The notes below the pieces were generated by a model that worked only from the letters and a program-made list of their open reading frames with translations, was not told the DNA's origin and made no database searches. The translations under genes and the position numbers were made by a program. A stretch of 64,000 bases of DNA from Pseudomonas sp. SID14000 (GTDB taxonomy: Bacteria > Pseudomonadota > Gammaproteobacteria > Pseudomonadales > Pseudomonadaceae): contig NZ_NFZQ01000013.1 of the NCBI RefSeq assembly GCF_002165135.1, forward strand, positions 62,001 through 126,000, given 5' to 3'. Each line of letters starts with the position of its first letter. Position 1 is the first letter of the stretch. Below, in pieces: positions 19,060-27,454 of the stretch.

Positions 19060-19900
19060 CAGGTTCTTCAACAAGCGCCGGGCGAAGCCGCACGTGGATG
19101 GCGGCGAAGGGTTCATTCTGCACCAGTTCGATCAGCGATTCCTTCACCAGCTCGAGAATCGCCATGAAGGTCACGACCACGCCCAGCTTGCCCTCCTCGG
19201 CGGCAAACAGCTCGACGAACGGCACGAAACCGCCACCTTTCAGACGTTCCAGCACCTGGCTCATGCGCTCGCGGGTGGACAAGGTCTCACGGGTGATCTG
19301 GTGGCTTTCGAACAGGTCGTTGCGGCGCATCACCTCGGCCATCGACACCAGTAGCTCCTCCAGGCTGACCTGGGGCAACAGCTTGCGCACCTTGGCCTGC
19401 GGCGCCTCCAGGCGCGGCACCACCACCTCGCGGCCTACCCGTGGCAACTCATCGATGCCTTCGGCGGCGGCCTTGAAGCGCTCATATTCCTGCAGGCGGC
19501 GGATCAGTTCGGCGCGCGGGTCACCCTCCTCCTCCTCGACGTCGGCCGAGCGCGGCAGCAACATGCGCGACTTGATCTCGGCCAGCATGGCAGCCATCAC
19601 CAGGTATTCGGCGGCCAGCTCCAGGCGCACGCTCTTCATCAACTCCACGTAGCCCATGTACTGGCGGGTGATTTCCGCCACCGGGATATCGAGGATGTCG
19701 ATGTTCTGCTTGCGGATCAGGTACAGCAACAGGTCCAGCGGGCCTTCGAAGGCTTCGAGGATGACTTCCAGGGCGTCCGGCGGGATGTACAAGTCCAGCG
19801 GCAGCTCGGTCAGGGCTTCGCCATAGACCAGGGCCAGTTGCAGCTGCCGAGGCGCCTCGGCCTGCTCGGCCGGTGCCTCGGGCGTTTCCACCTGGCTCAC
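19046..19900 (-). CDS. scpA: Segregation and condensation protein A
   Basis: A 284-residue kleisin. After a charged N-terminal stretch it shows the family core FEGPLDLLLYLIRKQNIDILDIPVAEITRQYM (split here by reading; about residues 51-82) and a C-terminal winged helix that binds the Smc head. It bridges Smc heads with ScpB during chromosome segregation. Its ATG overlaps the end of the upstream YciO-like gene by 4 bp, and it overlaps scpB at the 3' end, so the three are translated together. Confidence 0.93.
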   Translation of the reverse strand: MSQVETPEAPAEQAEAPRQLQLALVYGEALTELPLDLYIPPDALEVILEAFEGPLDLLLYLIRKQNIDILDIPVAEITRQYMGYVELMKSVRLELAAEYLVMAAMLAEIKSRMLLPRSADVEEEEGDPRAELIRRLQEYERFKAAAEGIDELPRVGREVVVPRLEAPQAKVRKLLPQVSLEELLVSMAEVMRRNDLFESHQITRETLSTRERMSQVLERLKGGGFVPFVELFAAEEGKLGVVVTFMAILELVKESLIELVQNEPFAAIHVRLRPALVEEPDEPE

Positions 19901-20526
19901 GCGTTGACCAGAAACGGCGTGGGATCGCCGCAGCCTTCACGGACCAACGCAGGCTCATCGCCAGTCAGATCGATGATGGTCGAAGCCTTGAGGTCGCCGT
20001 AGCCGCCATCGATGATCAGGTCGACCTGGTGTTCTAGACGCTGACGTATCTCATAGGGGTCGGTCATCGGCTCTTCTTCGGGCGGCAAGATCAGGCTCAC
20101 ACTCATCAGCGGCTCGCCCAGCTCCTCCAGTAGTGCAAGAACAATGGGGTTGGACGGTACGCGCAATCCGATAGTGCGGCGCTTTTCGTGCATCAAAAGC
20201 CGTGGCACTTCACGGGTGGCATTGAGGATGAACGTATAAGGCCCGGGAATATGCGCTTTGAGCAGGCGGAAGGTGGACGTATCGATCTTGGCGAACAACC
20301 CCATTTGCGAAAGGTCGCAGCATAGCAAGGTGAAGTTGTGCTGCTTGTCCAACTGGCGCAAGCGCCGGACTCTCTCGATGGCGCCCTTATCGCCGATCTG
20401 GCAGCCGAGTGCGTAAGCCGAGTCGGTTGGATACACAACAACGCCGCCCTTGCGGATGATCTCGACGGCCTGTTTGATCAGGCGCACCTGCGGATTCTCC
20501 GCATGAATCTGGAAAAATTGGCTCAC
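19897..20526 (-). CDS. YciO/Sua5-type threonylcarbamoyl-AMP synthase-like protein
   Basis: A 209-residue member of the YrdC/Sua5/YciO family. The nucleotide and threonine site motifs are visible: KGGVVVYPTDSAYALGC (about residues 25-41) and KRRTIGLRVPSNPI. The GTG at 20526 giving (M)SQFFQIHAENPQ is preferred over the upstream ATG because AGGA lies 8 bases before it and the family starts there; the ATG would overlap the rnm gene. YciO is a paralogue of TsaC, and its own role in tRNA t6A formation is weak or uncertain. It lies 13 bp after rnm. Confidence 0.87.
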   Translation of the reverse strand: MSQFFQIHAENPQVRLIKQAVEIIRKGGVVVYPTDSAYALGCQIGDKGAIERVRRLRQLDKQHNFTLLCCDLSQMGLFAKIDTSTFRLLKAHIPGPYTFILNATREVPRLLMHEKRRTIGLRVPSNPIVLALLEELGEPLMSVSLILPPEEEPMTDPYEIRQRLEHQVDLIIDGGYGDLKASTIIDLTGDEPALVREGCGDPTPFLVNA

Positions 20527-20539
20527 GTAGTCGTCCTGT

Positions 20540-21400
20540 TCATACCGCCAAAGGCTGTTCATGGCTGAATCGGCGCCACAGAGGTGGCAAGTCCTCGGGC
20601 AAAGGCCGGTAGGCACCGATCTCGCCCCAGGTGCCGGGGCCGTGGAAATCACTGCCAGCGCTTGCCAGCAGGCCGAACTCACGGGTGAGGATGGACATCG
20701 TGCCCACCTGCTCGGCCGGCATCATCCCGTTGACCACTTCAAGTGCCTGCCCGCCTGCCTGAATATAGTCGGCAATCAGCCTTCTGCGCTTGCTGCGGGT
20801 CAGATCGTAGTGCATGGGATGCGCCAGGCTCACCCAGGCATTGGACTGGCGCAGGGTGGCGACGGTTTCATCGAGGGTCGGCCAGTGCTGCTTGACGTCG
20901 CCCAGCTTGCCGGCGCCCAGCCATTTGCGAAACGCCTCGCCGCGGTCCTTGACGTGCCCGGCTCGCACCAGGTACTCGGCAAAATGCGGGCGCGCCGGGG
21001 CGTTGCCGCTATCGCCCAGCTCATGCTGCACGGCGCGGGCACCCTCGAGGGCTCCGGGCATGCCCTTGGCCGCCAGCCGTTTGTCGATTTCTTCGGCGCG
21101 CAGCCAGCGGCCACGGTGCAGTGCGTCGATCGCCGCCAGCAGGGGCGGTGCGTCGAGCGGGAAGTCATAGCCCAGCACATGGATGGTCGCACCACCCCAG
21201 GTGCACGACAGCTCCACCCCGCTGACCCAGTGCATGCCCTTTTCGCGGCACGCCTGGCGCGCCTCGGGCAAGCCTTCGATGGTGTCATGGTCGGTCAGTG
21301 CCAGCGTTTGCACCCCGTGCTCATGGGCCCGGGCGACCAATGTAGAGGGCGACAGAGCGCCGTCGGAGGCCGTGCTGTGACAGTGCAGATCAACATTCAT
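20540..21400 (-). CDS. rnm: PHP-domain 5'-3' exoribonuclease/phosphatase (Rnm/YciV/TrpH family)
   Basis: A 286-residue PHP protein. The metal-binding motifs are DLHCHSTASDG (residues 4-14), TDHDT (37-41) and the C-terminal SDFHG. The E. coli homologue, RNase AM (YciV/TrpH), trims 5' ends of rRNA and degrades short RNAs and pAp. It is the first gene of the five-gene minus-strand cluster and diverges from yciB with only about 67 bp between the starts, the same neighbourhood as the E. coli yciV-yciO-yciB region. Confidence 0.88.
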   Translation of the reverse strand: MNVDLHCHSTASDGALSPSTLVARAHEHGVQTLALTDHDTIEGLPEARQACREKGMHWVSGVELSCTWGGATIHVLGYDFPLDAPPLLAAIDALHRGRWLRAEEIDKRLAAKGMPGALEGARAVQHELGDSGNAPARPHFAEYLVRAGHVKDRGEAFRKWLGAGKLGDVKQHWPTLDETVATLRQSNAWVSLAHPMHYDLTRSKRRRLIADYIQAGGQALEVVNGMMPAEQVGTMSILTREFGLLASAGSDFHGPGTWGEIGAYRPLPEDLPPLWRRFSHEQPLAV

Positions 21401-21467
21401 GGAGGAGCGCTTTCGCTGGAATCGATGTTTGTTATTATGCCGTCACATCCCGATTCTGGCTGCCATT

Positions 21468-22061
21468 GTGAAACAATTCATCGATTTCATCCCGCTGCTG
21501 CTGTTCTTCATCGTCTACAAGCTCGACCCGCGCCCGATGGAAGTCGCGGGCCACAGCTTCGATTTCGGTGGTATCTACAGCGCCACAGCCATGCTGATCA
21601 TCAGCTCGCTGGTGGTCTACGGCGCGCTGTTCCTGCGCCAGCGCAAACTGGAAAAGGGCCAGTGGCTGACCCTGGTGGCCTGCCTGGTGTTCGGCGGCCT
21701 GACCCTGACCTTCCACAGCGAAACCTTCCTCAAGTGGAAGGCGCCGGTAGTGAACTGGCTGTTCGCCCTGGGCTTCGCCGGTAGCCACTTCGTCGGCGAC
21801 CGGGTACTGATCAAGCGCATCATGGGCCACGCCCTGAGCCTGCCCGATGCCATCTGGACCCGCCTGAACCTGGCCTGGATCGGCTTCTTCCTGTTCTGCG
21901 GCGCGGCCAACCTGTTCGTCGCCTTCACCTTCCAGGACTTCTGGGTCGACTTCAAGGTGTTCGGTAGCCTGGGCATGACCGTGATGTTCCTGGTGGCGCA
22001 GGGCGTATACCTGTCGCGCCACCTGCACGACGACCCATCCACCTCCAAACCCAAGGATTGA
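21468..22061 (+). CDS. yciB: YciB, inner-membrane intracellular septation protein
   Basis: A 197-residue polytopic membrane protein with about five hydrophobic helices and the hallmark N-terminus (V/M)KQFIDFIPLLLFFIVYK. YciB (formerly IspZ) influences cell envelope synthesis and septation. The start is a GTG at 21468; the reading frame continues upstream through an implausible N-terminus. yciI follows directly, 1 bp after the stop codon. Confidence 0.9.
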   Translation: MKQFIDFIPLLLFFIVYKLDPRPMEVAGHSFDFGGIYSATAMLIISSLVVYGALFLRQRKLEKGQWLTLVACLVFGGLTLTFHSETFLKWKAPVVNWLFALGFAGSHFVGDRVLIKRIMGHALSLPDAIWTRLNLAWIGFFLFCGAANLFVAFTFQDFWVDFKVFGSLGMTVMFLVAQGVYLSRHLHDDPSTSKPKD

Positions 22062-22062
22062 C

Positions 22063-22362
22063 ATGCTCTACGCCATCATCGCCAGCGACGTCGCAAACTC
22101 CCTGGAAAAGCGCCTGGCCGCCCGCCCTGCGCACATCGAACGCCTGCAGCAGCTGAAGGCCGAGGGCCGCGTGGTACTGGCCGGTCCGCACCCGGCTATC
22201 GACAGCAACGACCCGGGTGAGGCGGGTTTCAGCGGCAGCCTGATCGTCGCCGAGTTCGACTCCCTGGCCGCAGCGCAGGCCTGGGCCGATGCCGACCCTT
22301 ACATTGCGGCCGGTGTGTACGACAAGGTGGTGGTCAAGCCGTTCAAGCAAGTACTGCCTTGA
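22063..22362 (+). CDS. yciI: YciI-like protein
   Basis: A 99-residue cytoplasmic protein of the YCII family (ferredoxin-like alpha+beta fold). Conserved positions seen are His27 and Asp72-Pro in ADADPYIAAGVYD, which in homologues form the active-site pair. Its biochemical role is not settled. It is cotranscribed with yciB, with one base between the genes. Confidence 0.9.
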   Translation: MLYAIIASDVANSLEKRLAARPAHIERLQQLKAEGRVVLAGPHPAIDSNDPGEAGFSGSLIVAEFDSLAAAQAWADADPYIAAGVYDKVVVKPFKQVLP

Positions 22363-22370
22363 TCTGAGAC

Positions 22371-22475
22371 TGCGTGGGCTTCTTCGCGGGTAAACCCGCT
22401 CCCACAGGGACGGCGCAGGCTTCAAGCTTGCACTTTCCCTGTGGGAGCGGGTTTACCCGCGAAGAAGCCCACGCA
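22371..22475. repeat. Inverted pair of REP elements after yciI
   Basis: GCGTGGGCTTCTTCGCGGGT... and its reverse complement, with outer arms that also pair (GCGTGGGCTTC / GAAGCCCACGC). The long perfect arms could stop transcription before the regulator gene downstream. Confidence 0.9.
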
Positions 22476-22566
22476 GTACCAGCAGTTATACTGTTGCCAT
22501 CAGTCTGCGGTATCTTTGCCACTGGCGGGCCGAATAGCCGCCGTCAATGGTTGAATTGAGTGAGTC

Positions 22567-23244
22567 ATGAGCGAGCTGTTACTGATTGATGATGACCAGG
22601 AACTGTGCGAGCTGCTCGGCAGCTGGCTGACCCAGGAAGGGTTTACCGTGCGTGCCTGCCATGATGGCCATAGCGCACGCCAGGCACTGGCCGAGCACGC
22701 CCCGGCGGCCGTGGTGCTGGATGTGATGCTGCCCGACGGCAGTGGCCTGGAACTGCTCAAGCAGTTGCGCAGCGAGCATGCCGAACTGCCGGTGCTGATG
22801 CTCTCGGCCCGCGGCGAGCCACTGGACCGTATCCTCGGCCTGGAACTGGGCGCCGACGACTACCTGGCCAAACCCTGCGACCCACGTGAACTCACCGCTC
22901 GCCTGCGTGCCGTGTTGCGCCGCAGCCACCCCGCCGCTACCACCAGCCAGGTGGAGCTGGGCGACCTGGTCTATAGCCCTGCTCGTGGCGTGGCCAGCAT
23001 CGATGGCCGCGAAATGACCCTGACCCTGTCCGAAAGCCGCATTCTCGAAGCCCTGCTGCGCCAGCCCGGCGAGCCGCTGGACAAGCAGGAGCTGGCGCAG
23101 ATCGGCCTGGGCCGCAAGCTGACCCTGTACGACCGCAGCCTGGACATGCACGTCAGCAACCTGCGCAAGAAGATCGGCCCGCACGCCGATGGCCGGCCAC
23201 GCATCGTGGCCCTGCGCAGCCGTGGCTATTACTACTGCCTGTAA
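22567..23244 (+). CDS. OmpR/CpxR-type response regulator
   Basis: A 225-residue regulator. The receiver domain has the acidic pocket DDD (residues 8-10), the phosphorylation site Asp52 (VVLDVMLPDGSG), Ser80 and Lys102 (YLAKPCDP). A C-terminal winged helix of the OmpR type follows (DRSLDMHVSNLRKKIG). The partner kinase is encoded 613 bp downstream, with a Spy/CpxP-like gene between, which is the Cpx arrangement. It probably senses envelope stress. Confidence 0.9.
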   Translation: MSELLLIDDDQELCELLGSWLTQEGFTVRACHDGHSARQALAEHAPAAVVLDVMLPDGSGLELLKQLRSEHAELPVLMLSARGEPLDRILGLELGADDYLAKPCDPRELTARLRAVLRRSHPAATTSQVELGDLVYSPARGVASIDGREMTLTLSESRILEALLRQPGEPLDKQELAQIGLGRKLTLYDRSLDMHVSNLRKKIGPHADGRPRIVALRSRGYYYCL

Positions 23245-23278
23245 GAACGCGGGGGGCACGAAGCGCCCCTCATGCATC

Positions 23279-23294
23279 TTTACCGAGCCTTTAC
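23279..23294 (-). promoter_or_regulatory. Candidate CpxR box upstream of the Spy/CpxP-like gene
   Basis: TTTAC-N6-TTTAC on the plus strand reads GTAAA-N6-GTAAA on the other strand, the CpxR direct-repeat consensus. It lies about 80 bp before the ATG of the Spy-like gene. This fits autoregulation by the neighbouring regulator. Confidence 0.6.
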
Positions 23295-23374
23295 CATCCG
23301 CTGACGGCGCTTGACGGTGATCTCCCTAGACTGTGTTCATCCGGTAACCACCGGCCTATGAAAGGAGAGACACC

Positions 23375-23791
23375 ATGCGCAAGACCCTTATCGCCCTGAT
23401 GTTCGCCGCCGCACTGCCGACCGTGGCCATGGCCATGCCTGAAGGCGGCCCGCGCCACGACGGCCCGCATCATCGCGGTGACGCGCCTTTCCACCAACTG
23501 GACCTGAGCCGTGACCAGCGCCAGCAAATCGGCAAGCTGATGGGCGAACAGATGAAACAGCGCCGCGATATCACCGAGCGCTACCTGTCCAAGCTGCCGG
23601 CCGCCGACCAGAAGGCCATGAAAGACGAGCTGCAGGCCAACCGCGACAAGACCGACAGCGCGGTCCGTGCCCTGCTCAAGCCTGAGCAGCAGAAGAAGTT
23701 CGACGAACTGCAAAAGGAACGCGCCGCACAGAAAGCCGAGTGGCAGGAGTTCCAGGCCTGGAAAGCTGAAAAAGGCAACAAGGCCCAGTAA
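23375..23791 (+). CDS. Spy/CpxP family periplasmic protein
   Basis: A 138-residue protein with a signal peptide (about 1-20, MRKTLIALMFAAALPTVAMA) followed by a His/Gly/Pro-rich stretch (GGPRHDGPHHRGD) and a charged helical body. The LTxxQ-type motif appears as LSRDQRQQIGKLMGEQ near residues 46-61 and, as a second copy, LLKPEQQKKFDEL near residues 97-109. CpxP-like proteins inhibit the CpxA sensor and Spy is a chaperone. GGAGAG precedes the ATG. The position between regulator and kinase supports a CpxP-like role. Confidence 0.85.
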   Translation: MRKTLIALMFAAALPTVAMAMPEGGPRHDGPHHRGDAPFHQLDLSRDQRQQIGKLMGEQMKQRRDITERYLSKLPAADQKAMKDELQANRDKTDSAVRALLKPEQQKKFDELQKERAAQKAEWQEFQAWKAEKGNKAQ

Positions 23792-23857
23792 GCTGTCTGC
23801 CCGATGCCCGGCCCGCCTCAGTGCGAGCCGGGCTTTTCTCGTTTGCAGGAGGTGCAC

Positions 23858-25192
23858 TTGCGTTCACTGTTCTGGCGCATCCTGGCCAGTTTCTGGTTGG
23901 CCATCACCCTGGTTGCGGGCCTGTCGATCCTGCTGGGCCATATGCTCAACCAGGACGCCTGGATCCTCAGCCGCCACCCGGGCCTCAATACCTTGGCCAG
24001 CAAGTGGGCCAAGCATTACGAACAGGAAGGCCTGGCTTCGGCACAGCACTTCCTGGAACGGCGCAAAGACCGCTACAAGATCGACGTGCAAGTGCTCGAC
24101 GACAGTGGCGAAGCCGTTGTGCCCGGCACCTTCCCGCGCCGTGCAGCGGCCTTCGAGGCACGCCAGCACAATGACCAGCGGCGCCTGCCGTGGCGCCGGT
24201 TGACCGAGGAATACACCAGCCCCGACACCGGCGAGACGTACCTGCTGATCTACCGCATCCCCCACCCGGCGCTAGATGCCTGGCACCGCGAAAGCCTGTT
24301 GTGGCCGCTCAGTGCGCTAGGCATTGCCCTCGTGGTGCTGACCCTGTTCAGCCTGTTGGTGACCCTGTCCATCACCCGCCCGCTCAGCCGCCTGCGCAGC
24401 GCCGTGCATGACCTGGGCCAGACCACCTACCAGCAGAACAGCTTGGCGCAGCTGGCTGCGCGGCGTGACGAGTTCGGCGTGCTGGCCAAGGACTTCAACA
24501 AGATGGGCGCGCGCCTGCAAAGCACCATCGGCAGCCAGCGCCAGTTGCTGCGCGATGTGTCCCATGAGTTGCGCTCACCGCTGGCCAGGCTGCGCATTGC
24601 CCTGGCCCTGGCCGAGCGCGCCGAGCCTGAGCAGCGCGAGGCCCTGTGGCCACGCCTGACCCGCGAATGCGACCGCCTGGAAGACCTGATCAGCGAAATC
24701 CTCGCCCTGGCGCGGGTCGATGCCGAACAGGCCCATGCCGAGCCGGTCGACCTCAATGCCCTGCTTGGCAGCGTACGCAAGGACGCCCAGCTCAGCGCAC
24801 CGGAGCAGGACGTGCGCCTGGAGGCGCAGCCGGGGTTGACCTTGCAAGGCTGGCCCACGCTGATCGAGCGAGCCGTGGACAACCTGCTGCGCAACGCCCT
24901 GCGCTTCAACCCGCAGGGTCAGCCGATCGAAGTCAGCGCCGTGCGCGAGCAGAACCGTATCCTGATCAGCGTGCGTGACCATGGGCCAGGGGCGGCGGCG
25001 GAACACCTGGCGCAGCTGGGGGAACCGTTCTTCCGTGCGCCGGGGCAGGATACGCCGGGGCATGGGCTGGGGCTGGCAATTGCACGCAAGGCGGCAGAGC
25101 GGCATGGTGGCAGCCTGGTGCTGGAGAACCATCCACAGGGAGGCTTTGTGGCGCGGCTGGAGTTGCCTGTGACTGAATCGACAGGCAGTTGA
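23858..25192 (+). CDS. CpxA-like sensor histidine kinase
   Basis: A 444-residue inner-membrane kinase: helix 1 (about 5-28), a periplasmic domain (about 29-145), helix 2 (about 147-170), HAMP, then the H-box RDVSHELRSPLARL with His236 and an ATPase domain (N-box LLRNALRFNP; G-boxes DHGPGA and GHGLGLAI). The likely start is TTG at 23858, with the perfect Shine-Dalgarno GGAGGT four bases upstream; longer frames add a non-membrane N-terminus. It partners the regulator encoded upstream. Confidence 0.88.
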   Translation: MRSLFWRILASFWLAITLVAGLSILLGHMLNQDAWILSRHPGLNTLASKWAKHYEQEGLASAQHFLERRKDRYKIDVQVLDDSGEAVVPGTFPRRAAAFEARQHNDQRRLPWRRLTEEYTSPDTGETYLLIYRIPHPALDAWHRESLLWPLSALGIALVVLTLFSLLVTLSITRPLSRLRSAVHDLGQTTYQQNSLAQLAARRDEFGVLAKDFNKMGARLQSTIGSQRQLLRDVSHELRSPLARLRIALALAERAEPEQREALWPRLTRECDRLEDLISEILALARVDAEQAHAEPVDLNALLGSVRKDAQLSAPEQDVRLEAQPGLTLQGWPTLIERAVDNLLRNALRFNPQGQPIEVSAVREQNRILISVRDHGPGAAAEHLAQLGEPFFRAPGQDTPGHGLGLAIARKAAERHGGSLVLENHPQGGFVARLELPVTESTGS

Positions 25193-25208
25193 TTTGATGT
25201 AAATGCTC

Positions 25209-25304
25209 CCGGCCTCTTCGCGGGTAAACCCGCTCCCACAGGTACTGTGCGAGGCCTGAAATTTGCGCCACACCTGTGGGAGCGGGTTTACCCGCGAAAG
25301 GGCC
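25209..25304. repeat. Inverted pair of REP elements
   Basis: CCGGCCTCTTCGCGGGTAAACCCGCTCCCACAGG type unit and its inverse between the convergent kinase and nitroreductase genes. Confidence 0.9.
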
Positions 25305-25339
25305 AGATGCCTTGATACTGCAATCAGCCCAAGGCTGCG

Positions 25340-25897
25340 TTACTCGCCCCAGGCACTGACGAAATCAGCGGTTTCCAGAATCGGCGCGGTGCGCGGCTCG
25401 GTCAGCGGCGTACCCACATACAGATACCCGATCAGTTCCTCGTGCTCGGCCAGCCCCAGGCCCTTGTGCACATGGGCATCGACGGCCATGTCGCCGGTGC
25501 GCCACACCGCTCCGATCCCCTGCGCATGCGCCGCAATCAGGATACCGTGCGCGGCACAGCCCGCCGCCAGCCGCTGCTCGGACTTGGGCACCTTGAAGTG
25601 GTCCTGCAGTTTGGCGATCACCACGATCAGCAACGGTGCCCGCAGTGGCATGGCGCGGGCCTTGTCCAGGGCAGCCTGGCTGGCATCCCCCTTGCGTTGC
25701 AGCGCCTCGGCGAACAGCTCACCCAGTTTCTCGCGCCCCTGGCCTTCGATGGTGAGGAACCGCCACGGCCGCAGCTGGCCGTGGTCCGGGGCGCGCAGGG
25801 CAGCCTGGAACAGGGCCTCGCGCTGGGCGGCATTGGGTGCCGGGTCGGTCAGGCGTGGCACGGAAACACGGTTGAGCAATGCGTCGAGAGCCTCCAT
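25340..25897 (-). CDS. Nitroreductase family protein (YdjA-like)
   Basis: A 185-residue FMN-dependent flavoprotein. It begins MEALDALLNRVSVPRLTDPAP, typical of the YdjA subgroup (short nitroreductases), with the FMN-binding region RAPDHGQLRPWRF near residues 35-47 and GIGAVWRTGD near residues 127-136. It acts probably as a homodimer using NAD(P)H. Physiological substrates of this subgroup are unknown. It stands alone on the minus strand, divergent from trkH. Confidence 0.85.
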   Translation of the reverse strand: MEALDALLNRVSVPRLTDPAPNAAQREALFQAALRAPDHGQLRPWRFLTIEGQGREKLGELFAEALQRKGDASQAALDKARAMPLRAPLLIVVIAKLQDHFKVPKSEQRLAAGCAAHGILIAAHAQGIGAVWRTGDMAVDAHVHKGLGLAEHEELIGYLYVGTPLTEPRTAPILETADFVSAWGE

Positions 25898-25999
25898 CGG
25901 CTACCCTCCTGGCAGGTGAATGTGCCGCCATTCTAGCGTTTACATCACCAGACCCATAGGTAGAATGGCGCCCTTCCGTTTCGAGTCAGAGCAGATCAC

Positions 26000-27454
26000 A
26001 TGGCGTTGCCGACCTTAAGGATCATTGGTTTCATCATCGGCATCTTCCTGATTACCCTCGCCGTCAGCATGGCCGTGCCCATGGCGACCCTGGTGATTTT
26101 CGAACGCACCCGTGACATGCCGTCGTTCCTCTGGTCGAGCCTGATCACTTTCATCGCCGGCCTGGCCCTGGTGCTCCAGGGCCGCCCCGAACATGTGCAC
26201 CTGCGCCCGCGCGACATGTACCTGCTGACCGTCAGCAGCTGGCTGGTGGTGTGCGTGTTCGCCGCGCTGCCGTTCCTGCTGACCCAGCACATCAGCTACA
26301 CCGACGCTTTCTTCGAAAGCATGTCAGGCATCACCGCCACCGGCGCCACCGTGCTCAGCGGGCTCGACAACATGTCCCCTGGCATCCTGATGTGGCGTTC
26401 GATGCTGCACTGGCTCGGCGGCATCGGCTTCATCGGCATGGCCGTGGCGATCCTGCCGCTGCTGCGCATCGGTGGCATGCGCCTGTTCCAGACCGAGTCG
26501 TCCGACCGCTCGGAGAAGGTCATGCCGCGCTCGCACATGGTCGCCAAGTCGATCGTGGGGGTATACGTCGGCTTCTCGATCCTGGGCGCGCTGGGTTTCT
26601 GGTGGGCCGGCATGAGCCCGTTCGATGCAATCAACCACGCCATGTCGGCGATTTCCACCGGCGGGTTTTCCACCTCCGACCAGTCGCTGGCCAAGTGGGA
26701 TATCCCGGCCGTGCACTGGGTCGCGGTGGTGGTGATGATCATGGGCAGCCTGCCGTTCACGCTTTACGTGGCGACCCTGCGTGGCAACCGCAAGGCACTG
26801 ATCCGCGACCAGCAGGTGCAGGGCCTGCTCGGCATGCTGGTAGCCACCTGGCTGGTGCTTGGCACCTGGTACTGGGCCACCACCAACCTGCACTGGCTCG
26901 ACGCCCTGCGCCACGTGGCACTGAACGTGACCTCGGTTGTCACCACCACCGGCTTCGCCCTGGGTGACTACAGCCTGTGGGGTAACTTCTCACTGATGCT
27001 GTTCTTCTACCTGGGCTTCGTCGGCGGCTGCTCCGGCTCGACTGCCGGTGGCATCAAGATCTTTCGCTTCCAGGTCGCCTACATCCTGCTCAAGGCCAGC
27101 CTCAACCAGCTGATTCACCCGCGCGCGGTGATCAAGCAGAAGTACAACGGCCACCGTCTCGACGAAGAAATCGTGCGCTCGATCCTGACCTTCTCGTTCT
27201 TCTTCGCCATCACCATCTGTGTCATGGCGCTGCTGCTGTCGTTGCTTGGCGTGGACTGGATGACCGCCCTGACCGGCGCTGCAGGCACGGTCTCGGGTGT
27301 AGGCCCGGGGCTGGGTGAAGTGATCGGTCCGTCGGGTAACTACGCCACGCTGCCGGACGCTGCCAAGTGGATTCTCGCCAGCGGCATGCTGCTCGGCCGC
27401 CTGGAAATCATCACCGTGCTAGTGTTGTGCATGCCAGCGTTCTGGCGTCACTGA
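26000..27454 (+). CDS. trkH: Potassium uptake protein TrkH
   Basis: A 484-residue inner-membrane potassium channel of the Trk/Ktr superfamily with about ten or more hydrophobic helices and four selectivity-loop regions, for example SGITATGATVLSG, AISTGGFSTSD, TSVVTTTGFALG and AGTVSGVGPGL. It normally assembles with TrkA, which is not in the window. The 3' end overlaps the convergent AraC gene by 44 bp. It stands alone otherwise. Confidence 0.93.
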   Translation: MALPTLRIIGFIIGIFLITLAVSMAVPMATLVIFERTRDMPSFLWSSLITFIAGLALVLQGRPEHVHLRPRDMYLLTVSSWLVVCVFAALPFLLTQHISYTDAFFESMSGITATGATVLSGLDNMSPGILMWRSMLHWLGGIGFIGMAVAILPLLRIGGMRLFQTESSDRSEKVMPRSHMVAKSIVGVYVGFSILGALGFWWAGMSPFDAINHAMSAISTGGFSTSDQSLAKWDIPAVHWVAVVVMIMGSLPFTLYVATLRGNRKALIRDQQVQGLLGMLVATWLVLGTWYWATTNLHWLDALRHVALNVTSVVTTTGFALGDYSLWGNFSLMLFFYLGFVGGCSGSTAGGIKIFRFQVAYILLKASLNQLIHPRAVIKQKYNGHRLDEEIVRSILTFSFFFAITICVMALLLSLLGVDWMTALTGAAGTVSGVGPGLGEVIGPSGNYATLPDAAKWILASGMLLGRLEIITVLVLCMPAFWRH

